DNA of 64,000 nucleotides, from the NCBI GenBank assembly GCA_020746835.1, contig JAGPNK010000007.1:868001-932000 (forward strand). Direction: 5' to 3'. The notes under the pieces are model-generated. The model made no database searches and was not told where the DNA came from. It was given only the letters and a program-made list of their open reading frames with translations. The DNA is from Stachybotrys elegans. Its lineage: Eukaryota; Ascomycota; Sordariomycetes; Hypocreales; Stachybotryaceae. The translations under genes and the position numbers were made by a program. Of this stretch, positions 11,000-22,237 are shown in pieces. How positions within the stretch are numbered: position 1 is the first letter of the stretch; each line of letters starts with the position of its first letter.

Positions 11000-12164
11000 T
11001 TATACTTCCATCCCCAGCAGCCACCTAAGCCCTTGTACAGCATCCTCCTGTGCTGTCTTTGAGACTTGTAAATCCGGGCCATATACCCAAAAGATGTGAG
11101 GTAGACCCTATGACCAGTCAATATTGAGTTGCTATTCATGAGTAAAGTACCTGCCTTATAAAGTGACTGCCGCACTTCGACTCCTGCATCGGACAAGGCT
11201 TGCGCATAGCAGACGCCATCATCTCGTAAGATGTCAATGTCGCAAAGCTGAATGTACGTCCTTGGTAAATTCTCAAATTTGCCCCAGAGCGGATATGCTT
11301 TAGGTGAGCATCTCTCTGTTACCGGCACTCCGAGCGCGTCTAAAGGTTTAAAAGCCATTAGTGTGTAATCAATGAGTAGTATGACCAAGGGTTGTAAACC
11401 GTGATTCTCCTTCATACCGGCTCTGTCCAGGCGGAGGGTTTCAAGCTCAGCAGACCAAGAATGATGCAGATCTTGATAGCGCGAGGGAATCCATCGAGGG
11501 TCGTCCCCACGGACGGTGACTGGGGCTCTCAATAACACTCCGGTCAGCTTCACATCATGACCAAACGATTCATTTGCGTTCTCGTCTAGCCAGACCCGTG
11601 CCTGCTGTGAGACTATCCCTGCGAGCTGCCCGCCCGATGAGGTTCCGGCAATAATGAGGTCGAGGGGTCGAAGAGAGTGCGGCAATACAGTAGCAATGTT
11701 GTGGAGGATGTATTCCAAGGTATCCCACGCATCATTAAGAGGGACCGGGTATACATGTTCAGGACTCAGCCGGTATTCGACGCTGATAATGGACAGTGGA
11801 CCGGCAAGAGCCATATACCGACAAAAGACTGAAGAGAATATATTAGTTGCCATCTATACGCATCTGCTGCGTGTCTGGTGGGATAAATACTGTCTTCTGT
11901 CTCCAGCGACCCCGACACAAACCCCCCGGAGTGAAAGAATACAACAAGTCCTCTGGGGGCGACGGTTTCCTTGGCTGTATATACTCGGATGGGGATTGGA
12001 TGATGGTCGCGACCTGGCACAGTCGTGTCATTGGTGTGCACCTTCGTTAAAAGCTCGCTGTTGGCCGGATTCGCATAAAAAGACCCATTTCGTTGGGGAT
12101 CGTCATGGCTAATGGAGGGATGCTGGGCCACGAAAGCGGTCCATTCTGGAAGCAGGGAAGCCAT
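11000..12164 (-). CDS. Alpha/beta hydrolase, hormone-sensitive-lipase (GDXG) family
   Basis: My model has three exons, 12164-11891, 11828-11155 and 11107-11000, for 351 residues. The oxyanion motif is HSGG at 78-81 (HGGG in most relatives). The nucleophile elbow is GTSSGG at 153-158 with Ser155. A probable acid Asp lies in CDIDILRDDG, and the catalytic His is in LPHIFW of the last exon. The family comprises esterases, lipases and amidases acting on small acyl substrates. The first intron (62 nt, GTATTT donor, CTAAT branch) is well supported. The second (47 nt) needs a GC donor (AAG|GCAGGT); only that splice restores the GLPHIFW motif and the family C terminus at GMEV. A one-base sequence error is the alternative. 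It is divergent from the MFS gene, with 341 bp between. Confidence 0.82.
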
Positions 12165-12505
12165 GGCAATATCTCTCCAAAACTAGGCGTATGTTTCGAT
12201 TTCTAGGTTCGCTCTAGTATAGCGCTCTTCTTGCTTGATTGTCTGACAAATAAATGTAGACACAAGATGCTTTACACGAGGGGATACACTAATGCACGTG
12301 ATAAATTATAATGATGGAAAATAAGCACGTCAACTGGATGATGCCGTAATGCCGTTCTGTATACGGATACGTTTAGTACGTACCTACTTATACGTATTTT
12401 TACCCACCCGCCTTGCCATAGCGTTCCATCTTTCATCTTCTACCACAACTCACCTTTTACTCAATTGCGTCAATTGTATAGAGGGGAGGCACAAGAAGAA
12501 CCACA
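12165..12505. promoter_or_regulatory. Shared upstream region of the hydrolase and MFS genes
   Basis: A 341 bp AT-rich divergent intergenic region that must contain both promoters. No specific operator is recognised. Confidence 0.45.
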
Positions 12506-14237
12506 ATGGGAGGAGAAGCAAACGAAACCGGCGCCCCGCCCGCGTACACGGAGCACAACGGCACCGCGGCGCCGGAGCACGCGGCGTCGGAGCGCACGCC
12601 GCTGCTGGAGCCGCGAGGAGTCCCCGGCGCGCAGGAGCAGGAGCGGACGGTCCTCGCCGAGGAGGTGCCGATGCGGCGGCTGGCGCTCATCCTGGCCACG
12701 TCCTGGCTCGGCGTCTTCCTCGGCGCCGTCGACTCGACCATCATCGCGACGCTGTCGGCGCCCATCTCGAGCGACTTCAAGTCGCTCAGCCTGCTCTCAT
12801 GGCTGGCGACGGCCTACCTCATCTCCAACGCTGCCTGCCAGCCCATCTCAGGCCGGCTGACGGACATCTTTGGCCGCGGGCCCGGCCTTGTCTTCAGCAA
12901 CGTGCTCTTCGCCGCGGGCAACCTCATCTGCGGCCTCGCAAAGGACGAGTCGGCCATGATTCTGGGACGCGTCGTGGCCGGCATCGGCGGCGGCGGGCTG
13001 ATGAGCATCTCTACGTTCTTGGGCTCGGACCTGATTCCTCTCCGCCAGCGCGGCATCATCCAGGGCTTGGGGAACCTGTGCTACGGTTCGGGGGCTATGC
13101 TGGGTGGCATCTTTGGCGGGCTCATCAACGACCACACCAAGTATGGCTGGAGGCTCGCTTTTCTGATCCAAGTCCCTCCTGTTCTCATCTCGGCCGTCGC
13201 AGCCAGCATCCTGATCAAGATCCCGCCCAAGCAGTCGGACAAGTCGTACCTCGCCCGCATCGACTTTGGCGGCGTCTTCCTCACCATCTCGTTCCTGGTC
13301 CTGCTGCTGCTGGGTCTCAACTCGGGCGGAAACATTGTCCCCTGGACGCACCCCCTGCCTCTGACGACGATCCCGCTCTCCATTGTTGCCTTTGCCGCGT
13401 TCCTCTGGTGGGAGAGCAGGGCGGTCCAGCCAATCATCCCCGTCAGGCTTCTCCTCACGCGCACCGTGCTGTCTGCCTGCCTCTGCAACCTGTTTGGCAC
13501 CATGGCCGTCATGGCGGGTCTCTTCTACGTGCCGCTCTACCTGCAGGTCATTGGCGACACGGCTACGGGTGCGGGCCTGCGCATTCTCCCCTCGCAGCTT
13601 GGAATCTCGATTGCGTCCATCGGAGCCGGGTACACGATGAAGAAGACGGGCAAGTACCTGAGGCTGGGTGTTGCGAGCATCCTCTCCCTTATTCTGGGCA
13701 TTGTCCTGTTCCTTGTGCAGACCCGCGAGACGGCATTTGTGATGGCTGGCGTGGCCTTCTTCTTTGTCGGCGCTGGCTACGGTGCCATGTTGACGACGAC
13801 GCTGCTCGCTTGCATTGCTGCCGTAGACCATTCGCAGCAGGCCGTCATCACATCTGCGACTTGTAAGTGGATCCTTCATGGACCTTTCCTCGATGCCGTG
13901 ATTAACAATGACAATAGATCTCGCGCGAAGTCTTGGTGGTACCGTGGGCATCACCATTGGATCAGCCGTGTATCAGAACGTACTCAAAGCTCGTCTATGG
14001 GAGAGATTCGGCGACGAGCCGGACGCTGCGGAGCGGATCGAGCACATCCGCAATGATCTGAGTGCGTTGAAGCACCTGCCCGAGGGCTGGTATCAGGGCG
14101 TCATGGATTCTTTCATGGAGGCGTTCCACAGCGTCTGGCTGACGCTGCTTGGCATGGCCATCATTGCCCTTGTGTGCATTTCAATGATGAAGCAGCATAC
14201 TCTGCATTCCACTCTCGATAGGAGGTCCGAGGAGTAG
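12506..14237 (+). CDS. MFS transporter, DHA2 (14-TM) family, Vba/Fnx-like
   Basis: Two exons, 12506-13862 and 13918-14237, give 558 residues. The cytosolic N terminus has an acidic dileucine signal (ERTPLLE, about residues 31-37) of the type that directs proteins to vacuolar membranes. The first helix contains LGVFLGAVDSTIIA, the D1 motif of 14-TM drug:H+ antiporters. Motif A is GRLTDIFGRGPG after helix 2, and motif C-like glycines follow in helix 5. The intron has a GTAAGT donor, and splicing restores LARSLGGTVGITIGSAVYQ, typical of late helices in this family. S. pombe Fnx1 and yeast Vba proteins move basic amino acids into the vacuole; other members export drugs. The dileucine favours the vacuolar role, which remains inference. 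Confidence 0.88.
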
Positions 14238-15975
14238 TAATATGGGAGAAGCAAGGCATGGCACTGTATAAAAGTATGGGTTGGATATAGAAATTGATAG
14301 AAGCTGGATGCGAATTCTCATTCGTGTGTGGCTGAGACAGGTTCCCAGAGCTGCACTGCTGCTTTCATTGTCCATTGTGATAACAATCCCTCGCAGATTT
14401 ATCGGAGATTAATATGGCAATAGATCTTTGTTGGCGGTGGCTGCTTGACTCGCCGCCGTTGAGGCAAAGCAAGGGCAAAGCCTCAATGGAGCCAGTGGAG
14501 CGGCTCGGAGCTGACGTTAGTGGGAAAACCGTTCTAGATGAATTGGAATCATGTTATTTGGCAGCACTAGGGACTACGTTGAGTAGCATGTGCGCGCACT
14601 ATCAAGATCCTAGTCTTGGAGAGGAAAAATGCTGGTTGTAATCAGACAATGCGGAACTGGCAGCAGATTGGCCCAGACACGAGGAAGCGAAGCTGACGGG
14701 ATGACGCATGCGCCACGGCAATGCTGGTCAGCCAAGCAGCGACGGTGGATACAAGGAAGCAATGGATGGAACCATGTGACGATGGCAGCAATACATATAA
14801 TAATAATATGTCATGGTTTGGTGGAAGAGGTTGTGACGGCATGAGTTCGGGATGGTCGACGCCACTGCATCTACATTGTCGCGCTTCGGCATCCGGCTCA
14901 GTGCCTACGGGAGGCTGTCAGCAGGATCCCATGCGGCTGTGCCGGGATAGAGACGTTCCGATCCTCACTGTCTTGCTTGTCCTCCGGTAAGCATGTAGCA
15001 TGTAGCATGCGCGATGGTGATCTATCGGGGGACTGTGTTGGTTGCAATACATTAATCTGAGTGATGAGCATCGTGCCGCTCTCCTGCATCGACGGCATGG
15101 GCGGACAGCTCAAAATAGCAGCATCCAGTCTCGAGATTCGTTGTTTCTTTCACTCACTTAGTGCTCGCTCACTTCTTTGCTGTGAACTGCGTCGTCCTGC
15201 TATGCCATGAGCAGAACACAGCCTCCCGGGTGGGCGTTGACGCAAGCCCCCCATCGAATCAGCCAGAAACACGAAGCCATCCTCGAGCTTCCATTCGCCG
15301 TGCCAATCAATGGACAGGCGGCGTGGCTCATGCGCCCCGTTGCGTTGCCCGTCGCACCAGCCCATCAGATGGAGGGAGGGGGGCTCCACTGACAAGGCCT
15401 TTTAGCGTACCTTGTTACGACGCAAGCTGCGCGCGGTTGCGCTAACCGGCGGGAAACAAGGTGCCTGGGCTGGCCGCTATCGATCCCGGGCGGGTGCTTT
15501 TTCGCTCAGCTCAGGCGGTTTCCCCTTCTATTTCCAATCCGGCTCGCCCTAACAAAGGAATAGAACAAAATAAACAACAAACCCTCCGACGTGAGGCTGC
15601 GTGGCCCGTTTCTCATCCTTTCCCTTTCTTCGAAACATCGCATCACGAACGTTGTGCGTCTGTGGCTGTCTGTCTGTGTCTGCGCATTGAAACGGGGATC
15701 ATCGGGCCCCTTCGTATTGCTAGGGATTTTTTTTAACGGCTCCCCCTAAAAAGGCCACAACGTCATCCCTCCATCCACCCAGCAACGCAACCGCGGCGGG
15801 ACTTCACAGGCGCAAAAGCTCTCTTACTCTCTCTTTCTCTCCGGCAACCATCGCTTCAGCTACCTCGACTCTACGACTTATCGAATACGTCTCTCTTACT
15901 TAACAATAGTCTCTGGCCTATTCCATTTCAGCCGTACGCTTGTCTCTTAGTTCTCGTCGAGGGCGTCTCCGGAAC
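14238..15975. other. Intergenic: MFS 3' region and long upstream region of the MARVEL gene
   Basis: 1.7 kb with no supported gene. A short direct repeat of GTAGCAT units lies at about 14992-15010. The final 200 bases before 15976 are rich in CTCT tracts, as in a 5' leader. An upstream in-frame ATG at 15940 exists but adds a non-conserved basic stretch and is not used in the model. Confidence 0.45.
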
Positions 15976-16992
15976 ATGGTCGACTTCGAGTGGAATCCGC
16001 AGAGCGTTCCCAGCATCAAGCTGGGCCTGCACGGCGCTCAGATCCTCCTGTCCTTCGTCATCTGGTGTCTAGAGATTGCCGTCTTCACCTCCGATGACGC
16101 CAGGATCGTGGGAAACAATGGCTGGACGTTTGGTGTGGTATGTTGATGCCGGCCTACCTGTTTACTCCGCCCTTGCTCGGCGTTAGGACGACGACACTGT
16201 GCTGACACTTGGGCCTCAAGACCTTCCTATCCGTCCCGGCTTGGATATACCTCGCCATGACGCCGCGCTTCGAACGGACTCGTCGCTTCGCTGAGCCCCA
16301 TGCCATGCTCACTGTCGATGCCCTCTTTACCGTCATCTGGCTCTCGGCCTTTGCCACCCAGGCTTCCTACAACACGGCCAACATGTGCGGCTCTGCCTGC
16401 GCCATCAGCAGAGCCATTGTTGGCCTGGGTGTGATTGTCACGTAAGTCCCGTTCATCATCCGCTCCCCTCCGCGGCATTTGAAGCTGACGTTTTGCCTGC
16501 AGCCTACTGTTTGTCGCTACCACCGTCGTCAGCGGGTACACGATGCAGTACTACAACTTCCACGGCACCCTCCCTGGGTACGACTCCCGGCAAATCCGCA
16601 CCGGAGGCGACAACATCGACCCTGACAAGGCTGCCTTCTCCATGGCCCCCCACGAGGAGGAGGCCTACCAGAGGATCAACCCCGACGACAATGAGGCCTC
16701 TGGCAGCGGTTACGGCAACGGCAGCACCTACGATGGCGGCTACAGCAATGCCAACCCCTACAGCCACGATGACGACGACCCCAACCGCTACGGCTCCACC
16801 CAGTCCAGGACCAGCGACCGCTACAACGCCGACTCCGAGTACAGCTCCGGTGCCAACCACCCCCTCTACACATCCTCCACCCCCGCGCCCTCGGAACCCT
16901 ACGGATCCCAGGCCAGCTACGGCCGCCAGGACCCCTACGAGGACAGCCCTGCGCAGTTCCCCGTCGCCGACTACGACCGTGTTCACCGATAA
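15976..16992 (+). CDS. MARVEL-domain four-helix membrane protein with a Ser/Tyr/Gly-rich tail
   Basis: Exons 15976-16137, 16221-16441 and 16503-16992 give 290 residues. Four predicted membrane helices lie near residues 14-38, 48-70, 84-105 and 112-137, with the short loops and N-terminal start (MVDFEWNPQSVPSIKLGLHG) usual for fungal MARVEL proteins. The helix 3-4 loop carries two Cys (NMCGSAC), a common disulfide position. After residue 145 the cytosolic tail is disordered, rich in Ser, Tyr, Gly, Asp and Asn, ending VADYDRVHR. MARVEL proteins organise plasma-membrane domains such as eisosomes (Nce102) or act in vesicle traffic; the exact role here is unknown. The intron positions are supported by GTATGT and GTAAGT donors and unbroken helices after splicing. 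Confidence 0.85.
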
Positions 16993-17476
16993 ACGCCATG
17001 TGTACGATTCTTTGTTCTTCTCCCTTGTTGTTTTTCGGGTTCTAAAGGTTATGCTTTTCTGGGATGGGAAGGGAAGGGAAGGCGAGGGGCGGACAAGGGG
17101 GTGGGCGGGTCTATACATAAAGCCATCGCGAAGCACACATTGGTCTCTATCTCTTGTTTTCCTGAGACGGATGGTACATTTGGTGTTGACGGCGCCGATA
17201 TTGAAATTACACATGATGCAGCAAAGCGCAATGGAGAAAGATACCATATCGGAATATATTGCTGCTGTCTTTGGAGAAATGAAACCAATTGAGGCACCCT
17301 GTAACCGAATGCCCCCTCATGCTGCCGTGAAAATATTCCAGTGCGTCGTTTCGCACCGCCCAGAAGTCGTGTAAAAAGCTCCTCAACGCCTGCCAGTCTT
17401 TTTTCTTTTCTACTTCATGCTCTCTCCCTCCCCATGGTATAAACATCCCTTCTTTTCGCTCTATGCATGTCCCCTT
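16993..17476. other. Intergenic between convergent MARVEL and NOP16 genes
   Basis: 3' regions of both genes. A GGGAA repeat (about 17061-17081) and mixed sequence are present; no gene is supported. Confidence 0.45.
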
Positions 17477-18213
17477 CTAGGCCGTCTTGTTGAGCTTCTT
17501 GATGCGTTTGGAGATGTCCGCCGCCGTCTGCTGCATGGGGTTGAGCTTGCGATCGCGCGCCATGGCGGCCACGTCGTCACCGTGCTTGGCCATTAGGCTC
17601 TCGAGCCACTCCCTCTCGCGGTCGCTCTGGTGGCGGGGCTTCTTCTCCACGGGGTTCCGGGACTCCTCGACGAGCGACTTGACGACCTCGGTGGCGTTCT
17701 CGTCGTCGATGCCGCCCCATTCCTCTGCGTCCTCATCTTCTTGGGCGTCGCCGGCCTCCGAGTCCGTGTCAAAGGCGCTGAGGGGGTCGTTGAGCGGGTT
17801 GCTGCGTGCGTGGATGACGCGGATGATGTTGCCGTCGGCGTCGCGCTCCACGCGTGCCTCGGAGACAATGCTCTCGCCGGCCGTGGTGGCGCCGAAGGGG
17901 TCGCGCTGCGAGGGGGCGCGCGTCTTGGCCGCCTTGGTGGAGAGGAGCGTCTCGGTGCCGCCGGGAGCGGCGCGCAGGCGGGCGACGAGGCCTAGCCGCT
18001 GGTAGTTTTGGGCGAGCGTCTCCTTCTTGTCCCTGTATGTTTGTCTTGGGTCAGCAACAGAAGACAATTGGTGGTGAATGGACGGCAAAGAGCTGACCAG
18101 TTCTTGGCAATGATGCTGTTGCCGCGAGGGTTGAGGATCTTCTTGGTTCGGTTGGCCTGGCGGATGGGCTGGCGGCCGGAGCGGCGCTTCTTCTTCTGGA
18201 GATCGCGACCCAT
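17477..18213 (-). CDS. NOP16: Ribosome biogenesis protein Nop16 (60S subunit)
   Basis: Two exons, 18213-18098 and 18032-17477, give 223 residues, the usual size for fungi. The N terminus MGRDLQKKKRRSGRQPIRQA is the very basic Nop16 start. The intron falls inside the conserved KNWDKKETLAQNYQRLGL block (Trp codon split TG|G), which splicing restores exactly. A variable acidic region (about 125-155) follows, and the C-terminal WLESLMAKHGDDVAAMARDR block completes the family. Nop16 is a nucleolar component of early pre-60S particles. The donor is GTCAGC, a weaker site. The gene lies downstream of, and in the same direction as, the NADAR gene, with 358 bp between. Confidence 0.93.
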
Positions 18214-18571
18214 GGTGAGATTGGGGAGGAGGAGAGGTCGTTGGTTTAATGGGAGGTGTGAGGGAGGTTGAGGCTGGTGGTTGAATAATGCCCGCCAAAA
18301 TTTCTGTTCGGAAGTGCTTATCGATAAGGTGGTCTGTTTTCTGGGGTCCTTATGGAGACTCGGCGGGGTGCAGACCGACCTCATGTCCAACACCACCCCT
18401 CCATTTCTCATGATGTTTGGATAACTTTGGAATACTGCAAGATGTAATGCAATTTCAGGGGCTGATGATGGTGAATAATTATGGTCTTTCATGAAAGCCT
18501 GACGCTCGCTCAGGATGGTATAGATGCGATAGTGATGTACAGATAGACGAGACAAAGGCTCGAACCCCCTC
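18214..18571. promoter_or_regulatory. NOP16 upstream region
   Basis: 358 bp between the NADAR stop and the NOP16 start, both on the minus strand. An AAAATTT core near 18298 resembles part of the RRPE element of ribosome-biogenesis genes, but the match is short. Nothing else is identified. Confidence 0.35.
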
Positions 18572-19219
18572 CTACAAATGAACATCATCAACCTCCCATG
18601 GACGGTACCTCTCCGTAGTATGTCTGTCCTCTAGTCTCAACCTTTCCCGCACTGCCATCAATGCCTTGCCCAGACGGTTCTCGCCCCAGTGCTGGCGATG
18701 GTGCATGGCATGCTTGGCCGTGTACCCGATGCCCCAGACACGGTCCTTGGATGCAGCCTCACAGAGAAGCTGATCGCCAGTCGCCAGGAGCTTGCGCTTG
18801 AGGTGGATGTTCTGGCCAAACTTGGCCATGTTGCCGGCTTCGACGACCTGGCTCTTGACGGGGTCCCACCCTTCGTCGGTGAAGCCCACGGTGAGCTTGC
18901 CCAGCCGCTTCTGCTCCTTTGGGCTTTCGGTGGCGAGGATGAGGGCCTGGCGCTCGGTGTCGTGGAAGCGCGCGGCCTTGCAGTACATCATGAACTGCTC
19001 GGTGCAGCTGAAGGTGATTATGCGGTCGACTGGCTCGACCGCGTGCCCGACGAGCGCAGAGATATCGGTGGTTGATACCGTGAAGGCGCAGGGAAACCAC
19101 TGGCAGAACTCGCCATTTTGCTGGTCTGGCATATAGAAGAAGAGTGGTGCCACACTCTCCTTGTCGGCCTTATTGGTCTTTTGGCTGGCCGTCTTGGCCT
19201 TGGTCTTCGGGGAGACCAT
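18572..19219 (-). CDS. NADAR-domain protein (YbiA-like N-glycosidase / ADP-ribose hydrolase family)
   Basis: One exon, 215 residues. After a Lys/Thr-rich N terminus (1-22) comes a single NADAR (DUF1768) fold: LFFYMPDQ...QWFPCAF (26-46), the conserved Glu74 in FSCTEQFMMYCKA, and the C-terminal block LLATGDQLLCEAASKDRVWG (144-163), all matching YbiA. Known members hydrolyse N-glycosidic bonds: YbiA/RibX act on riboflavin-pathway intermediates, and NADAR domains of prokaryotic systems remove ADP-ribose from guanine in DNA. Which substrate this fungal protein uses is not known. No signal peptide or membrane helix is seen. It is divergent from the unknown gene at 19933. Confidence 0.87.
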   Translation of the reverse strand: MVSPKTKAKTASQKTNKADKESVAPLFFYMPDQQNGEFCQWFPCAFTVSTTDISALVGHAVEPVDRIITFSCTEQFMMYCKAARFHDTERQALILATESPKEQKRLGKLTVGFTDEGWDPVKSQVVEAGNMAKFGQNIHLKRKLLATGDQLLCEAASKDRVWGIGYTAKHAMHHRQHWGENRLGKALMAVRERLRLEDRHTTERYRPWEVDDVHL

Positions 19220-19932
19220 CTTTATGTGAGCAGTATAAGTTTGTCGTGCAGAGAAGAATGATATGCAGGTACTTGATGCAGGTATTCAAGCTTGACAAAT
19301 GCAACAGTAGATGAAATACAGGTATAATAAACAAGGTCGAGTGCGGTGCAAAGGAGGGACTGGGCGTTGCTTTATACCACGACCGTTGACCAAATCACCC
19401 CGAACTGATGAATTACAGTATGTGGCTGGGAAAACCTTCACATCATAATTTTCGCTTACTTCCTATAAACTCTACTTTGAGAGTAGCTCCTTGAAATGAC
19501 GGATCACGGTCTCATTGGTGATAGGAAGTAAAGTTTCCGCATGGGAAATGGTTACTCATAATGAGTCACAAAGGGGAGGCCCGACGATGACACACTTAAT
19601 CACTGCCATTGTTTATGTTTCTTACGGACTAGTAGCTTCGACCATGAAGATGTACGAATGGCACAACGTCCCTCCGTCTTTATAGGCTAGATAGTTACAA
19701 TGGCTGAGAGTTCGGAGCCTTACCAGCTAACTTTGAAAGTCAGTCTCACCGCAGGTGAGGCTCAACCTTTTAAGTTCACATGTCCACAGCTCGCCTAACA
19801 ATATTGTTTACATGTTCTTCACGTGGCAGTGCTGAGCTTTTCTCTGTCTCGTCTTGTGCCAGTCATTCATTCTTGCAATTCCTCTCTCATCACCCCAGGT
19901 ATTCCATCCATCCATCAGCCCCGATTCATACA
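19220..19932. promoter_or_regulatory. Divergent region between the NADAR gene and the unknown gene
   Basis: 713 bp, AT-richer than the flanking genes, presumed to hold both promoters. No gene and no clear known motif. An in-frame upstream ATG at 19780 exists for the plus-strand gene but its extension looks non-coding. Confidence 0.4.
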
Positions 19933-20694
19933 ATGGCTTCGTCGGACACCTTCGATTCAATATTGACACCCTCTGACGCCAGGGACCTCAACAGGAGAGG
20001 CCTTGCCTTCAAGGGAGACAACGGTACCATGCGTCTACATAAACGCCGCCTCAATGCATATAGCGATCAAGAGTACAGCCATATTCCCCTTGATGTTGAT
20101 CCAGGAACACCATCTGCGGATTCTGCGTTTTCGGTCATTCCTGAGCGACTCATCTCGCACGCGACACTCGAATACATTGGCTTCAATCCTCGGACGGCTG
20201 ATGCGCTGTGGGATCGCTGGACCAACTGGCCTGAAGGAACTCCCCATCGAGAGACTGATCCGGACGGTGGTGGACTCCAGATGACTTTCGTCGACTTTGC
20301 GCTTGGTCATATCGATTCCGTGACAGATACATTTGACGAGGACGATCATCAATGGGTCATCTGCATGGATGCCTGTGGCATCTCGCAGCAAGTACAGACG
20401 GCGATTCTCGATCCTCATTTCAAGTATTTGCGTCAGTCTGAGAGTTGCCTCCACTGGATCAAGGACACCATTGAGATGCGCTATGAGGGGCTCCATGCTA
20501 TGCAGTCGGCATCCATAAACAGGTCTAGGGCTTTGCAACTTGACGAACACGAGCCTTCTTCATCTCATCCAGGCGCCTCGCTGATTGAAGGGAGGGCTGG
20601 AGAAGAAAACGGAGGAGAAGAAGGAGAAAGAGGGTTTGGTGCAGTCCTGCAGTGTCGGGAGCCCGGACAAAACGATCCAGGCTTTCATCAGTAA
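19933..20694 (+). CDS. Conserved fungal protein of unknown function
   Basis: One exon, 253 residues from the ATG at 19933 (context CACAATGGC). I do not recognise a named domain. Residues 1-200 look well folded and resemble proteins annotated as hypothetical in many ascomycetes: SILTPSDARDLNRRGLAFKG, then HIPLDVDPGTPSADSAFSVI, an acidic VTDTFDEDDHQWVICMDACG segment and a helical WIKDTIEMRYEGL. The last 50 residues are low-complexity and acidic (EENGGEEGERG). No signal peptide or membrane span is predicted. An upstream Met at 19780 would add 51 residues without conserved features and is rejected. It is convergent with the Tda3-like gene, 142 bp away. Confidence 0.72.
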   Translation: MASSDTFDSILTPSDARDLNRRGLAFKGDNGTMRLHKRRLNAYSDQEYSHIPLDVDPGTPSADSAFSVIPERLISHATLEYIGFNPRTADALWDRWTNWPEGTPHRETDPDGGGLQMTFVDFALGHIDSVTDTFDEDDHQWVICMDACGISQQVQTAILDPHFKYLRQSESCLHWIKDTIEMRYEGLHAMQSASINRSRALQLDEHEPSSSHPGASLIEGRAGEENGGEEGERGFGAVLQCREPGQNDPGFHQ

Positions 20695-20836
20695 ACCAGT
20701 TGTCTTATTGCCGAAAATGAAAGCATAGAAATCATCACTACACGGGCTGTCTATTTCCAAAAACCTTTCCATCACGAAACTATAACACCACACCCAAGGG
20801 GGCGAAAGAGTGCCTTTGCCCCTCCATCATGTCTGG

Positions 20837-22237
20837 CTAAACCTTAAACTTCCGAGGATCCAGCTTGTCTACGCTGGCGCTCGAGGCAGCGCCGTCAAAT
20901 ATGAACTCCGACATCAGCTTGCCCGTGGCAGGTCCGTTCTGGATGCCCCAGCATGTGTGCCCCGATGCTACCCACAGCCCCGGGATCGTGGTTGGACCCA
21001 CGAGAGGGCCGCTCTCCTGCCCGAACCGCATGTGTCGCGGTAGGTAGCACGCCTGCTTGGCCTTGATCGAGGCGGCGCCGAGGACTGGGCTGATGGTGGC
21101 GATGTATGAGATGATGTCGTCGCACTGCGCTTCTTCAAACTCTACGTCGTCTGCTGTGTCGGGCAGCGGTACGGCAGAGTCGGGCTCTCCTAGGCAAGAT
21201 GTGAGAGAGTGCTTGAGAGACAGAGGCGCAGCTTCACTTACCACAGGCGTAAACTTCTCCAAACGGCCTGGCGTAGATCTCGGGATCTACGCGCCCCCGG
21301 TGCCGTCTCTTTTGTCCAGCCTCGGCTCGGTGACGCGGGATGAAGTCAGGCGGCAGCTCGATATCCGTGAAAATGGCATACGGCGTCACTTCGGCCTCAA
21401 AGACGACGCTATGAGCCCTCAACCCCTCCACCTTTGCCCTGGGCAGCACTTTGCCTGTCCATGGGCCTGCCGCAACCAAAACGTCCGTCACGTCTGTGAT
21501 GGTTTTGACCTCATCGGAATCCCTGTCCACGTACTCGACAAGCTCTGGACCAGTCTTGCTCGTGCTGATCTTGGTCACCTTGGAACGTGTCTTGATGACC
21601 ACACCGGCCTCCTCTGCCAGCTTGCCTATTGATGTGGTGAAGTGGTAGGGGTGAACTTGGGCTGTCTCGGTAGCACCCGGCGCACCCATCTCGGCCCAGC
21701 CCTGAACGGCATCCCTGTCGACCCAGTCGACGTCTGCTGGTAGACTGCTGGAGGCGAGAAGGCTCTTGGCGGCTTCGTCTTGCTTGGGGAGCTTCTCCCA
21801 GGTCTTGCCGGCTTCTTGGGCCTGCTGCATCTCCCTGATCCGGTCCTTGGAAACGACAGCTTCGATGCTGCCGCAGCCGAGCTTCCTATATCCCCACCGC
21901 CGGGGCCCGTCGTGCTCGGCGGCGAGCTCGGCATGCAGCCTGTAGGACAGTGGTACCAAGGCAGCGGGATAGGCCCAGAGGGCGAGGAGGCCGCCGGCCT
22001 TGCCAGAGGCGCCTGAAGCCAGTGAGGAGGCAGCCTCGAGGATTGTGATGGTGTGCAGGGCAGGGTTGAACTTGGGGTGGCGCGTCAGGTAGTAGGCACT
22101 TGTGCATCCCATGATGCCGCCTCCTAGACGTCCATCAGAACGCGACTCCCATGGCCATGGGCAGATTCCCGATGATAGCGTGGCCGTGGCTGCGTGCGGG
22201 ACATACCGACAATGACAATATTGCGCCTTCCCTCCAT
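20837..22237 (-). CDS. FAD-dependent oxidoreductase, DAO family, Tda3-like
   Basis: Exons 22237-22207, 22123-21242 and 21189-20837 give 421 residues. The first exon is 31 nt and supplies MEGRRNIVIV; splicing (G|GA) completes the FAD-binding GxGxxG motif as VIVGGGIMGCTSAYYL. Further family features are ASGASGKAGG near residue 60, VDWVDRDAVQGWAEMGAPGA in mid-protein, and a C-terminal flavin-contact segment SGHTCWGIQNGPATGKLMSE. That last segment is characteristic of the yeast Tda3 / S. pombe Fap1 branch of D-amino-acid-oxidase-fold enzymes. Yeast Tda3 is linked to endosome trafficking, Fap1 to L-pipecolate oxidation; the reaction here is not fixed by sequence. Both introns have good donors (GTATGT, GTAAGT). 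It is divergent from the peroxidase gene. Confidence 0.87.

Noticed and set aside
18545..18575. B-box-like GGTTCGAGCC on the minus strand
   Set aside because: It is just past the stop of the NADAR gene, has no A box or acceptor stem and the T stem does not pair.
19780..19932. 51-residue N-terminal extension of the unknown protein at 19933
   Set aside because: Composition is that of a 5' leader (Ser/His/Cys-rich) and conserved-looking sequence starts only after the second Met.
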